Positions 1-7,415 of a stretch of DNA of 34,719 nt are shown piece by piece; position 1 is the stretch's first letter, and each line of letters starts with the position of its first letter. The translations under genes and the position numbers were made by a program. Below the pieces are notes generated by a model that saw only the letters and a program-made list of their open reading frames with translations, was not told where the DNA came from and did no database searches. The DNA lies in NCBI RefSeq assembly GCF_002234915.1, contig NZ_NEWD01000025.1, forward strand, positions 1 to 34,719. The letters are read 5' to 3'. Origin of the DNA: Bifidobacterium vansinderenii (GTDB taxonomy: Bacteria; Actinomycetota; Actinomycetes; Actinomycetales; Bifidobacteriaceae).

Positions 1-258
<258 letters not shown>

Positions 259-284
259 AACCCAACACCCTCGGGGGTTGGGTT
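259..284 (+). other. Hairpin in the 23S-5S spacer
   Basis: AACCCAAC (259-266) pairs with GTTGGGTT (277-284) around a short C/G-rich loop. It directly follows the 23S 3' end and is probably an rRNA processing or boundary structure. No U-tract follows, so it does not look like an intrinsic terminator. The rest of the spacer (285-432) holds no tRNA gene or other feature that I can recognise. Confidence 0.5.
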
Positions 285-432
285 CCCGGAACGAATTCCA
301 GACGTTCCCGGACAAGCACGGAGCACTTTTGGTTCACACTGCGATCGACACGAAAACACACGACGCGTCCGCTAGCCGGTTCCCAGACCACCACCATCCA
401 CCGGGATGATCCCCGGTGATAATTTCAATATT

Positions 433-550
433 TTGCGGCGGTCATGGCCCAGGGGAGACGCCCGGACCCATTCCGAACCCGGAAGCTAAGACCTGGCACG
501 GCGATGGTACTGCACTCGACAGGGTGTGGGAGAGTAGCACACCACCGCAA
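433..550 (+). rRNA. rrf: 5S ribosomal RNA
   Basis: The terminal stem TTGCGG (433-438) pairs with CCGCAA (545-550). Internal conserved 5S elements are present: CCATTCCGAACCCGGAAG and GGGAGAGTAG. The length of about 118 nt is normal for bacteria. It lies downstream of 23S and ends 12 nt before a strong terminator, so it closes the rRNA operon. Confidence 0.95.
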
Positions 551-562
551 TTTACTCTTATC

Positions 563-600
563 AGGGAGGGAAACCTAACGGTTTCCCTCCCTTTTTATTT
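563..600 (+). terminator. Intrinsic terminator of the rRNA operon
   Basis: A perfect 13-bp stem (AGGGAGGGAAACC, 563-575, with GGTTTCCCTCCCT, 580-592) closes a TAAC loop. A T-rich tail (TTTTATTTAT) follows. This is a textbook factor-independent terminator and marks the end of the rRNA transcript. Confidence 0.95.
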
Positions 601-628
601 ATCTACAGCTCTTTTTCTCCCATGGTTT

Positions 629-634
629 TACACT
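629..634 (+). promoter_or_regulatory. Predicted -10 box of the lactonase gene (leaderless)
   Basis: TACACT matches the TANNNT form of -10 boxes. It is separated from the ATG at 642 by 7 nt, which places transcription start at or next to the start codon. No convincing -35 box or Shine-Dalgarno sequence is visible. Confidence 0.45.
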
Positions 635-641
635 GAAGATC

Positions 642-1769
642 ATGACACGAGATATGAAAGCTGTTGATCTCCTGATCGGCGGATACGGAGCGTTGCAGGG
701 ATCGAACGGCAGAGGCATCGAACTATGCACCTTGCATGCGCAGACCAATGACGGCACGCTGCATCATGAGCGTCTACTATCCGACGTGCCGTCACCTTCG
801 TGGCTAGAACGGGATCGCAGCTCCGCGACCGACACCGTGTACGCGGTATTGGAAAACAGTCGTGGCTTGGTGGCTCTCCGCGTCGACGGCGATCATGAAA
901 CCCGCAGTCTGACACTGATCTCATGCGAAGACGTTCCCGGTGACGGGCCCACGCACGTGGCGGTAGCGGTGGACGACAACGGTCGGAAGCATGCCATCAC
1001 CGCGAACTACGTCAGCGGATCAATCAGCGTATTCCCGATCAACGAGGATGGAACACTGGGCGGTGTATCCCAGACGTTGCAGGGGAACCCGGAGGAAGGA
1101 CACGGTCCACTGCCTGCACAGGAAGGACCGCATGCGCACTGGCTCCTGCCGTTGCCGGACGGGCGCGTGCTGTCCACCGATCTCGGCGCCGATCGTATTT
1201 ATATTCATCAGTGGAACGATGGCGTACTGACTCGTACGGGCATGGTGCGATTGGCTTCCGGCACCGGCCCGCGAGACATGCATCTGCTGCCGGCGGATGA
1301 TGGCTCATGGCGCGTGGCCGTCGTTGACGAATGGGGATGCACGGTTACGGTGCTGCAGCCTGATGCCGACGACTTCCGTATTCTGCAGACGGTCGATCTT
1401 GCCGCCGCTCCGGCCGATCAGGCGGCGTCTCTCGCGTTCATTGCGGAATCCGAGTACGCGGAGCGGTCGGCATCTGCGGACACGGACGACACGGACAGTG
1501 CAGATTACGCGGGCATGGCCTACGTGGGATTGCGCGGATCCGATCGGATCGTTTCATTGCGCTGGGACGGGGAGACACTGACTCGCGTGAGCAGTGTGTT
1601 CAGTGGCGGTGGACGTCCCCGTCATCTGTGCGCGGTCGGACGATACCTGGTCGCGGCGAACGAGACCGAGGACCATCTGACACTGTTCCGCGTGGATGAG
1701 AACGGAACGCTGGCTACCGTTGACGATTTACCGATTGGGTCGCCTACGGCGGTATTGCCGCTGGTGTAG
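642..1769 (+). CDS. Lactonase-family beta-propeller protein (6-phosphogluconolactonase type)
   Basis: This 375-residue protein matches the seven-bladed lactonase family (Pfam PF10282 type), whose best-known member is the YbhE/Pgl 6-phosphogluconolactonase. Family landmarks are GPHAHW (residues 162-167), DLGADRI (180-186) and GTGPRDMH (207-214), plus repeated propeller-blade phrases such as NEDGTLG and DENGTLA. There is no signal peptide or membrane segment, so it should be cytoplasmic. Residues about 275-290 form an acidic Asp/Ser/Thr insertion. The substrate is uncertain: bifidobacteria ferment hexoses through the fructose-6-phosphate phosphoketolase shunt, so 6-phosphogluconolactone may not be the main one. 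An alternative ATG lies 12 nt downstream; I keep 642 because of the -10 box 7 nt before it. It stands alone between the rRNA terminator and the ClC gene. Confidence 0.8.
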   Translation: MTRDMKAVDLLIGGYGALQGSNGRGIELCTLHAQTNDGTLHHERLLSDVPSPSWLERDRSSATDTVYAVLENSRGLVALRVDGDHETRSLTLISCEDVPGDGPTHVAVAVDDNGRKHAITANYVSGSISVFPINEDGTLGGVSQTLQGNPEEGHGPLPAQEGPHAHWLLPLPDGRVLSTDLGADRIYIHQWNDGVLTRTGMVRLASGTGPRDMHLLPADDGSWRVAVVDEWGCTVTVLQPDADDFRILQTVDLAAAPADQAASLAFIAESEYAERSASADTDDTDSADYAGMAYVGLRGSDRIVSLRWDGETLTRVSSVFSGGGRPRHLCAVGRYLVAANETEDHLTLFRVDENGTLATVDDLPIGSPTAVLPLV

Positions 1770-1826
1770 GGGCTGAGTATGGTGTGGAGAGGCAATTTTG
1801 GATAAGCGGTATGAGGATATGCGCGC

Positions 1827-3380
1827 ATGCGGCAGGATACGAATCAGCGGAAGGGCTCCGACGGTAACGGACGGCAGACGAATCTGACGACTTCTGAGAA
1901 AACAACGGATGAGGCGACACCGTTCGCGGCAACGCCATCGGACAATGCGACGTCGAAAACGACGTCTAACGAGGCAACTTCCTCAGGCGGTATGGACTGG
2001 AAGCGTATCGGCTGGCTGGCTGCGGCGGTGGTCGTGCTTGGAGCGGTGATCGGCGCGGGTGCGGGATTGCTGACCCTGCTGCTGTACGGCGTGGAGCATG
2101 TGATGCTCGGCTATATCGAGGGCTCATCCATGCCGGGCCCGTTCATCGTGCCGGGATGGCGTCGCGCGGTGTCCGTGACGGTCGGCCTGTCGATCGCCGC
2201 CGTGGCTTGGTATCTGCTGCGCACCAAGACCACCAAGGTGCCGTCGGTCAAGAAGGCGGTGAACGGCGAACGCATGCCGTGGTGGCAGACTGTGGTGCAC
2301 GTCGTATTGCAGATCTTCATCGTCGGTTCGGGCGCGTCGATCGGCCGTGAGGTGGCACCGCGTGAACTCGGTGCCATGCTCGCCCAACGGTTCTGCGACA
2401 TCTTTCATCTGAATGGACTGGACCGTCGCATGGTCGTCGCCGTTGCGGCGGGCGCCGGTCTGGGCGGTGTCTATGACGCGCCGCTTGCCGGCATGTTCTT
2501 CGCCGTGGAGATCCTGCTCGCGGACATCACGATCGAGAAGGTCGCGTTCGGTCTGGGCACGTCGGCGGTGGCTGCGTTCGTCGCCACGCTGATCAAGGGA
2601 CACCATACGTTCTACGACATCACGGCGATACAGCCGGGGGAGACTCCCACGCTGATGCTGTTCGCACTGCTGTGCGGCACGGTGTGCGGCGTGGCCGGCG
2701 CGTTGTTCCGTCGTGGATCGCAGTGGGCCGAATCGCATAAGCCGTCCGGCAAGGCGCTGCTGTGGCAGATGCCGCTGGCCGGTGTACTCACCGGTGTGGT
2801 CGCATTGTTCGTGCCGCAGGTGATGGGCAATGGTCGTGCGGCCGCGCAGCTGGGGTTCAGCACGTTCATTGGCAACGATTCGGGCGCGGCGCTGTCGGCA
2901 ACGTCGGCCGGTGCTTCGCCGTGGAATCTGATCGGCTTCGGTCTGACTGGCGGCGCCTCATCCGGTACCGGCATGGGTGCGGGCGGTGATCTGCATCAGT
3001 ATTTCTGGCCGATGCTGGGACTGCTGTCGATCTCGTTCGCGGTCAAGGCGGTCGTCACGCTGCTGACCATTCGTTCGGGCGCGTCCGGTGGCGTGCTGCA
3101 GCCGGGAATCGCGTTGGGCGCCACGCTGGGCGCGATGCTGGCGTTGCCGTGGCTGTTGATCTGCCCGATCGACTCGGCCACGGCATGCGCGCTGATCGGC
3201 GCGGCGGCGCTGCTGTCCGCGTCGCAGCAGGCGCCGCTTATGGCCATGTGCCTGATCATGGAACTTGCGGAGGCGCCGATCACGTTCTTCGTGCCGGTGG
3301 GCATGGCCGTCGCCGTGTCGGCGTTCGTCTCCCACTGGCTGGTCGAACGGTGGAAGCGCACGGCGAAGCGCGAACGGTAA
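1827..3380 (+). CDS. ClC-family chloride channel/antiporter-like membrane protein
   Basis: This is a 517-residue ClC protein with a hydrophilic Thr/Ser-rich cytoplasmic N-terminus (about 1-57) and many hydrophobic segments. GSGASIGREVAP (residues 167-178) matches the family GREGP region and keeps the gating glutamate (E175). DAPLAGMFFAVEI (217-229) is the motif carrying, in E. coli ClcA, the paired glutamates E202-E203. Here the pair is E228-I229, so the internal proton glutamate is replaced by isoleucine. GGVLQP near the C-terminal third matches the GGxFxP anion-site motif. No CBS domain follows. The start is supported by GAGGAT at 1813-1818; the other nearby ATGs (1811, 1819) are out of frame. 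It probably moves chloride or another anion across the cytoplasmic membrane. Channel or antiporter mode cannot be settled from sequence. Confidence 0.85.
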   Translation: MRQDTNQRKGSDGNGRQTNLTTSEKTTDEATPFAATPSDNATSKTTSNEATSSGGMDWKRIGWLAAAVVVLGAVIGAGAGLLTLLLYGVEHVMLGYIEGSSMPGPFIVPGWRRAVSVTVGLSIAAVAWYLLRTKTTKVPSVKKAVNGERMPWWQTVVHVVLQIFIVGSGASIGREVAPRELGAMLAQRFCDIFHLNGLDRRMVVAVAAGAGLGGVYDAPLAGMFFAVEILLADITIEKVAFGLGTSAVAAFVATLIKGHHTFYDITAIQPGETPTLMLFALLCGTVCGVAGALFRRGSQWAESHKPSGKALLWQMPLAGVLTGVVALFVPQVMGNGRAAAQLGFSTFIGNDSGAALSATSAGASPWNLIGFGLTGGASSGTGMGAGGDLHQYFWPMLGLLSISFAVKAVVTLLTIRSGASGGVLQPGIALGATLGAMLALPWLLICPIDSATACALIGAAALLSASQQAPLMAMCLIMELAEAPITFFVPVGMAVAVSAFVSHWLVERWKRTAKRER

Positions 3381-3412
3381 TCAACGGCCGACACCTTGGC
3401 GGAGTCGTTGAT
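3380..3412. terminator. Possible bidirectional hairpin between convergent genes
   Basis: ATCAACG (3380-3386) pairs with CGTTGAT (3406-3412) between the converging ends of the ClC gene and the small membrane protein. The stem is short and has no U-tract, so termination is only a guess from its position. Confidence 0.3.
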
Positions 3413-3964
3413 CTAGTAGCCGCTGTCGATGTACACCCAGCCGTGGTCGGCATCCGGCGAGGAGGGGTCGTAGACGTAGGTGTCCATCCAACCGGTGTAC
3501 GGGCCGGAGCCGAAACTGCCGTCGCTTCCGTAAGAGCATTGGAAATCGGTACGGAATATGGCCACTCGGTCCATGCCGTACTTATCGATGGCCGCCGATA
3601 TGGAGGAACTCGAACCCGGATTGTCGATCGTCATCTGGTGTTCCGAGCGCAGGTAATCGTCCGACCACGCCTCGTCGTACGAGATTCGGGAGATCTCACA
3701 ACCCTTCCAGGAGGTCCATTTGCGGTCCAGCATGGCGCCGATCGCGTCGTCGATCTGCTGATGCGTGAACTTGCTGCCGGTCTTGATCTCGTACTGCGTA
3801 TGGCTGACGTCGACCGAACGATTCGGCAGGTAGATCCAGAAATACGCCATTACGGCGAATCCGATCGCGCACAACGCCGCGACCATGCCCTTCCAATGCC
3901 GTGCGATCCACGGACTGTCCGGCCGATCGCCGGGATCGCCGCGCCTGAAACGAATGCCTGTCAT
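3413..3964 (-). CDS. Hypothetical membrane-anchored protein
   Basis: This 183-residue protein is not one I recognise. A short basic N-terminus (about 1-25) precedes one hydrophobic segment, about residues 27-47 (MVAALCAIGFAVMAYFWIYL). A polar domain of about 135 residues follows and is predicted to be extracytoplasmic. It holds two cysteines (in WKGCEIS and FQCSYGS) that could form a disulfide, and ends in DHGWVYIDSGY. That ending resembles the 'dgkWkIddwGy' ends of small secreted domains such as DUF4829, but the likeness is weak. A -10-like TATACT lies exactly 7 nt before the ATG, so the mRNA is probably leaderless. It is downstream of, and on the same strand as, the MFS gene, 36 nt beyond its stop. 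Confidence 0.65.
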   Translation of the reverse strand: MTGIRFRRGDPGDRPDSPWIARHWKGMVAALCAIGFAVMAYFWIYLPNRSVDVSHTQYEIKTGSKFTHQQIDDAIGAMLDRKWTSWKGCEISRISYDEAWSDDYLRSEHQMTIDNPGSSSSISAAIDKYGMDRVAIFRTDFQCSYGSDGSFGSGPYTGWMDTYVYDPSSPDADHGWVYIDSGY

Positions 3965-3971
3965 ACGCTGA

Positions 3972-3977
3972 AGTATA
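3972..3977 (-). promoter_or_regulatory. Predicted -10 box of the small membrane protein gene (leaderless)
   Basis: Read on the minus strand the hexamer is TATACT, a near-consensus -10 box. Seven nucleotides separate it from the ATG at 3964, consistent with transcription starting at the start codon. No Shine-Dalgarno sequence fits in the short gap. Confidence 0.5.
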
Positions 3978-4000
3978 TTCGCCCGGAATGAGCGCCCGGA

Positions 4001-5410
4001 TCAGTCCGCCTTCGTCGGATCCTTTTGGAGGGTGAGGAAGACGAGGGCGACGACGAGGAGAATGGCGATGGAGAGGACGCCGAGCGATGCGTTGCCGGTG
4101 AGGGTCGTGGTGGTGGCGACCAGGAACGTGCCGAGGATCGAGGCGGTCTTGCCGAAGATGTCGTACAGACCGTAGTACTCGTTGGCGTGCTCCTTGGGAA
4201 TGATCTTGCCGTAGTACGAACGGCTCAACGCCTGGATGCCGCCTTGGAACATGCCGACCAGGATCGCGAGGATCCAGAATTCGGCCGCCGACTTCAGGAA
4301 GAACGCGGCGAAGAACACGATGCACATGTACGCCACGACGGCCGCGACGATCATCGGCTTGCAACCGAACCGGCCGGCCATGCGACCGTAGAGGATCGCA
4401 CACGGGAACGCGACGAACTGCGTGACCAGCAGCGCGATCACCAGCTGCGTCGAATCGATGCCGAGCTGCGTGCCGTACGACGTGCTCATCGAGATCACCG
4501 TGTTCACCGCGTCGATGTAGAAGAAGAACGCGACCATGAACATCCACAGCGGCTTGTTGCGTACGAGCTTGTGCAGCGTGGATGACAGTTCGGCGAACGT
4601 GCCGTGCACCGCCTCCCGCGTGTGATCGCGCGTGGCGCGGTAGTGCACCTGACGGTAGCTGGTCAGCAGCGGGATCGTGAACGCCACCCACCAGACGGCG
4701 GTGATCACGAACGACGCGCGCGTGCACGCCACCGTCGACCAACCGAACAGCGCCGGGCCGCCGAAGATCAACGCGATGCAGAAAATGAACGGAATCGTGG
4801 ACCCCACGTATCCCCATCCGTAGCCGTGGGACGACACCTTGTCCATGCGTTCGTTCGACGTGGTGTCGATCAGCATGGAATCGTAGAACGTGAGCGAGCC
4901 GTTCAGACCGATCGTGGCGAGTACATACACCACCAGAAACGGCAGCCATGTCAGCGGCAGCGCCATGGCACAGCAGGTCACCACGCCAGTGCCGAAGAAG
5001 CCGAGGAAGAACTTGATCTTCATACCCTGCACGTCGGCGATCGAGCCGAGCAATGGCATGAGCAGCGCGATCACGAGCGATGCGATCGTCTGCGCGTATC
5101 CCCATGCCGACACGATGTTGCCGTCGGCGGGCATGAGCGACTTCGCGTAGATCGGGATCACCGCGGTGCTCAGCAGCACGAACGCGGAATTGCCCACATC
5201 GTAGACGATCCACTTCTTCTCCCGCGCGGTGAGTCTGCCGCTCGGCGGGACGGGGAACTCGCCGTCGCCCAACGCGCGCGGCGCATCCTGACCCTTGATC
5301 GTGGCCGCATGATCGGCTGTATCGGGGGCGACGACGCGTGACGTGTTCGCGGTGTTCATGCTGGTGCTTGCGGTGTTCGTGGCGTTCTCACTCGGTTCGG
5401 TGCCGGTCAT
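4001..5410 (-). CDS. MFS transporter, UMF1 (Atg22-like) family
   Basis: This 469-residue protein has about 12 hydrophobic segments after a polar Thr/Asn-rich N-terminus (about 1-45). The first membrane helix contains YDVGNSAFVLLSTAVIPIYA. That phrase, with later pieces such as FYDSMLID and GGIQALSRSYYGKIIP, is typical of the UMF1 (unknown major facilitator 1)/Atg22-like group. Members are thought to export small solutes such as amino acids, but the substrate here is unknown. I start the gene at the ATG at 5410 rather than the longer open frame, because AGGAGG lies on the minus strand just upstream at ideal spacing. An 18-bp palindromic element (5445-5462) sits about 35 nt before the start and may be an operator. 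Confidence 0.8.
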   Translation of the reverse strand: MTGTEPSENATNTASTSMNTANTSRVVAPDTADHAATIKGQDAPRALGDGEFPVPPSGRLTAREKKWIVYDVGNSAFVLLSTAVIPIYAKSLMPADGNIVSAWGYAQTIASLVIALLMPLLGSIADVQGMKIKFFLGFFGTGVVTCCAMALPLTWLPFLVVYVLATIGLNGSLTFYDSMLIDTTSNERMDKVSSHGYGWGYVGSTIPFIFCIALIFGGPALFGWSTVACTRASFVITAVWWVAFTIPLLTSYRQVHYRATRDHTREAVHGTFAELSSTLHKLVRNKPLWMFMVAFFFYIDAVNTVISMSTSYGTQLGIDSTQLVIALLVTQFVAFPCAILYGRMAGRFGCKPMIVAAVVAYMCIVFFAAFFLKSAAEFWILAILVGMFQGGIQALSRSYYGKIIPKEHANEYYGLYDIFGKTASILGTFLVATTTTLTGNASLGVLSIAILLVVALVFLTLQKDPTKAD

Positions 5411-5444
5411 GGAAGGTCCTCCTGATCTTTCGCGCCCGCGCAGA

Positions 5445-5462
5445 GCATGCGGAACGGCATGC
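5445..5462. promoter_or_regulatory. Palindromic element upstream of the MFS transporter
   Basis: GCATGC-N6-GCATGC: each arm is itself a palindrome, so the element is both a direct and an inverted repeat. It lies about 35 nt upstream of the MFS start on the minus strand. Position and symmetry fit a repressor operator, but no partner regulator is visible nearby. Confidence 0.35.
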
Positions 5463-5560
5463 CGCGCGACAACCATCCTTCATCGTAAGGGGCGTTTGCG
5501 TGGGCGATGCGCCGAAGAACATGAACTCACGGTGAATTGATGGGCGATTCGAGGTACGGG

Positions 5561-5569
5561 TGTTACGGT
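5561..5569 (+). promoter_or_regulatory. Possible extended -10 promoter for the CPBP protease gene
   Basis: TGTTACGGT contains TG-N followed directly by TACGGT, an extended -10 arrangement with a TANNNT hexamer. It lies about 45 nt before the start codon at 5614. A weak TTGATG at 5537-5542 is too far away for normal spacing, so this is tentative. Confidence 0.35.
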
Positions 5570-5613
5570 GAAGGGAAAGACATCGTGGTTCGTGGTCCAG
5601 GGAAGGGGTGGCG

Positions 5614-6939
5614 ATGAGCGACCCGCAGCATCCTCAATATTCTCAACAGCCTCCGCAACGGTATCCGTCACAGCCATCGCAACGTCCGGCGCAGCAGACG
5701 CCGGGAGGATACCAGTATCCGTCCGGGTACCAGTCCGGTGGGTATGCGTCCGGTGGGTATGCGGCGAATCCTGTCGCCGGGTATGTGCCCCCTGCCGGGC
5801 AGCCGTATCCTGCCGGAGGCCATGCGCCCGCCGGGCAACCGTATCTGGCGTACCCCGGAGGCGGCCGGCTCGCGCCGCGTGGCACTGTGCACTATCCCGA
5901 AGTCAATCTTCGTACGGCGCGTACGGCGTTCTCCCGCATGGGCTGGACGCTGCTGGTGTGGATGCTCGGCGCAGAACTGGTACTGATGCTGCTGCAGTTC
6001 GTGGGCAACATTCTGGTACAGGAGATCGATCCCGCCGCGCGCACCATCGACAAGTTCCCCTGGCTGTCCCTGATGCTGTCGAACGTCGCACAGTATGGCG
6101 CCGCGCTGCCGCTGTGCCTGATCGTCGCGTTCACGATACCCAAATATCCACCGCAGCCGCGCGGGGCCGATCCGGGTGCACGGTTCTGCGCGCGCGAATG
6201 GCTGACGATTCTGGTCATGGGATTCCCGATCATGTTCGTCGGCAGCATACTCGGGTCGAGTCTGTCCGATCTGCTGTCCGGCGGCAAATTCAGCAATCTG
6301 CTGGACTCCGTGGCATCCGGCACCACCCCGCTGGATCATGTGGTGGAGGGCATCACGTTCGTGGTGTTCGCGCCGCTTGCCGAAGAGTTCATATTCCGCC
6401 GCTGCCTCATCGACCGCACGCGCATCTACGGCGAAAAACTCGCCGTTTTCTCGTCGGCGCTGCTGTTCGGACTCATGCACTCCAACCTGTATCAGTTCTT
6501 CTACGCGTTCGGCTGGGGACTGCTCTGGGGATACGTATACGTGCGCACCGGCAAACTGCGGTACACGATCGCGCTGCACGCCACGGTCAATTTCATAGGC
6601 GGCGTGGCGGCGCCGGCCCTCACCAACGTCAGCGACAAGGACATGAACGACCTGATGTCCGGCGACGTGCAGCGCATCACCGCGGCGTTCGGACGATCCG
6701 GCCCGCAGCTAATCGGATACATGCTCTACACGGTGTTGATACTGGCACTGGTCATCGCCGGCGTGGTGCTGCTCGTCAATGCCATCCGTCGCAAACGCGC
6801 GTACTTCCAGCAGTCGCCGAAGGAACTGGTGCCGCGCAACCGCTTCCGCGTGGCGCTCGCCAATCCCGGCATTATCGTGTTCGTCATACTGACGGTGCTG
6901 ACGACGTTCATTACGCCGCTGATGATGCGGTTCTCATGA
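5614..6939 (+). CDS. CPBP-family intramembrane metalloprotease
   Basis: This 441-residue membrane protein has an N-terminal tail of about 85 residues rich in Pro, Gln, Gly and Tyr (repeated SGGY, PAGQPY). Several hydrophobic segments follow. The CPBP (Rce1/Abi-like) catalytic motifs are all present: EExxxR as E257-E258-R262 (EEFIFR), FGLMH with H289, and LHATVNF with H322 and N326. The family cleaves or modifies substrates within the membrane, and many bacterial members are linked to bacteriocin self-immunity or protein maturation. The target here is unknown. I prefer the ATG at 5614, preceded by GAAGGGG, over the in-frame GTG at 5608. A second, out-of-phase frame over the same DNA is a shadow. 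Confidence 0.85.
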   Translation: MSDPQHPQYSQQPPQRYPSQPSQRPAQQTPGGYQYPSGYQSGGYASGGYAANPVAGYVPPAGQPYPAGGHAPAGQPYLAYPGGGRLAPRGTVHYPEVNLRTARTAFSRMGWTLLVWMLGAELVLMLLQFVGNILVQEIDPAARTIDKFPWLSLMLSNVAQYGAALPLCLIVAFTIPKYPPQPRGADPGARFCAREWLTILVMGFPIMFVGSILGSSLSDLLSGGKFSNLLDSVASGTTPLDHVVEGITFVVFAPLAEEFIFRRCLIDRTRIYGEKLAVFSSALLFGLMHSNLYQFFYAFGWGLLWGYVYVRTGKLRYTIALHATVNFIGGVAAPALTNVSDKDMNDLMSGDVQRITAAFGRSGPQLIGYMLYTVLILALVIAGVVLLVNAIRRKRAYFQQSPKELVPRNRFRVALANPGIIVFVILTVLTTFITPLMMRFS

Positions 6940-6998
6940 TCGACGGCACGCGATCCAACGGTCCATACACAATATCCACGGCATGATACCCGTGATAT

Positions 6999-7027
6999 TT
7001 GCAATATCTCGTATTTCGCTGTAATAT
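6999..7027 (+). promoter_or_regulatory. Promoter of rpmB
   Basis: TTGCAA (6999-7004) and TAATAT (7022-7027) are separated by exactly 17 nt, matching the vegetative sigma-factor consensus well. Transcription should start near 7034, giving an untranslated leader of about 80 nt before rpmB. The leader contains GGAGGAGT-like purines (GAGGAG) just before the start codon. Confidence 0.75.
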
Positions 7028-7112
7028 CGTGAAGTTGTGTGTTCAGGCCGGGTTGCTTCCCGACGGGGACACGGGAAAGACTTGAACAAGCAGTAAGTTA
7101 GAGGAGTCAAAC

Positions 7113-7304
7113 ATGGCAGCTCGTTGTGCAGTCTGCGGCAAGGGCCCGCAGGTCGGTTACACCGTTTCTCACTCGCATATCCGTAACAAGCGTCGCTTCC
7201 TGCCGAACCTGCAGTCGGTTCGCACCACCGTCGAGGGCGAGAACGTTCGCCTGCGCGTGTGCACCTCCTGCCTGAAGGCCGGCAAGGTCCAGCGCGCCGC
7301 CTGA
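7113..7304 (+). CDS. rpmB: 50S ribosomal protein L28
   Basis: This 63-residue protein begins [26 protein letters not shown] and matches L28 over its full length. It has the zinc-ribbon (C+) form: CAVC at residues 5-8 and CTSC near residues 50-53 supply four cysteine ligands. It is part of the large ribosomal subunit. GAGGAG lies 6-10 nt before the ATG. The gene is monocistronic, with its own consensus promoter at 6999-7027 and a strong terminator at 7328-7358. Confidence 0.97.
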   Translation: MAARCAVCGKGPQVGYTVSHSHIRNKRRFLPNLQSVRTTVEGENVRLRVCTSCLKAGKVQRAA

Positions 7305-7327
7305 TTGCGGTACGCATAAACACGTAC

Positions 7328-7358
7328 AAGGCTCCGGAACGATTCCGGAGCCTTTTTT
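7328..7358 (+). terminator. Intrinsic terminator of rpmB
   Basis: A perfect 12-bp stem (AAGGCTCCGGAA, 7328-7339, with TTCCGGAGCCTT, 7343-7354) has a CGA loop. It runs straight into a T-tract, and the arms themselves end in A and T runs. Confidence 0.95.
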
Positions 7359-7375
7359 GTTTGTATATGGCCCCC

Positions 7376-7397
7376 GTCGATACGACGTCGATACGAC
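7376..7397. repeat. Tandem 11-bp repeat upstream of recG
   Basis: GTCGATACGAC occurs twice back to back (7376-7386 and 7387-7397). Each copy is itself an inverted repeat (GTCG-ATA-CGAC). The pair ends 5 nt before the predicted recG -10 region, where a regulator could act. Function unknown. Confidence 0.5.
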
Positions 7398-7402
7398 TGG
7401 GT

Positions 7403-7408
7403 ACAAAT
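7403..7408 (+). promoter_or_regulatory. recG: Possible -10 box of recG (leaderless)
   Basis: ACAAAT (overlapping TACAAA at 7402) lies 7 nt before the ATG at 7416, the same geometry as at rsmD and other genes in the window. The match to a consensus -10 is modest. Confidence 0.35.
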
Positions 7409-7415
7409 GGGGCGT

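Noticed and set aside
260-432. Possible tRNA gene between 23S and 5S rRNA
   Set aside because: No cloverleaf, T-arm consensus or CCA end could be found; only one hairpin is seen.
3696-5213. Long minus-strand open frame out of phase with the MFS gene
   Set aside because: It is very rich in Arg and His, has no recognisable domain, and overlaps the well-supported UMF1 transporter in another frame. GC-rich DNA often produces such shadows.
5568-6986. Second plus-strand frame over the CPBP protease gene
   Set aside because: The alternative frame is Arg/His-rich without motifs, while the chosen frame carries all three CPBP motifs.
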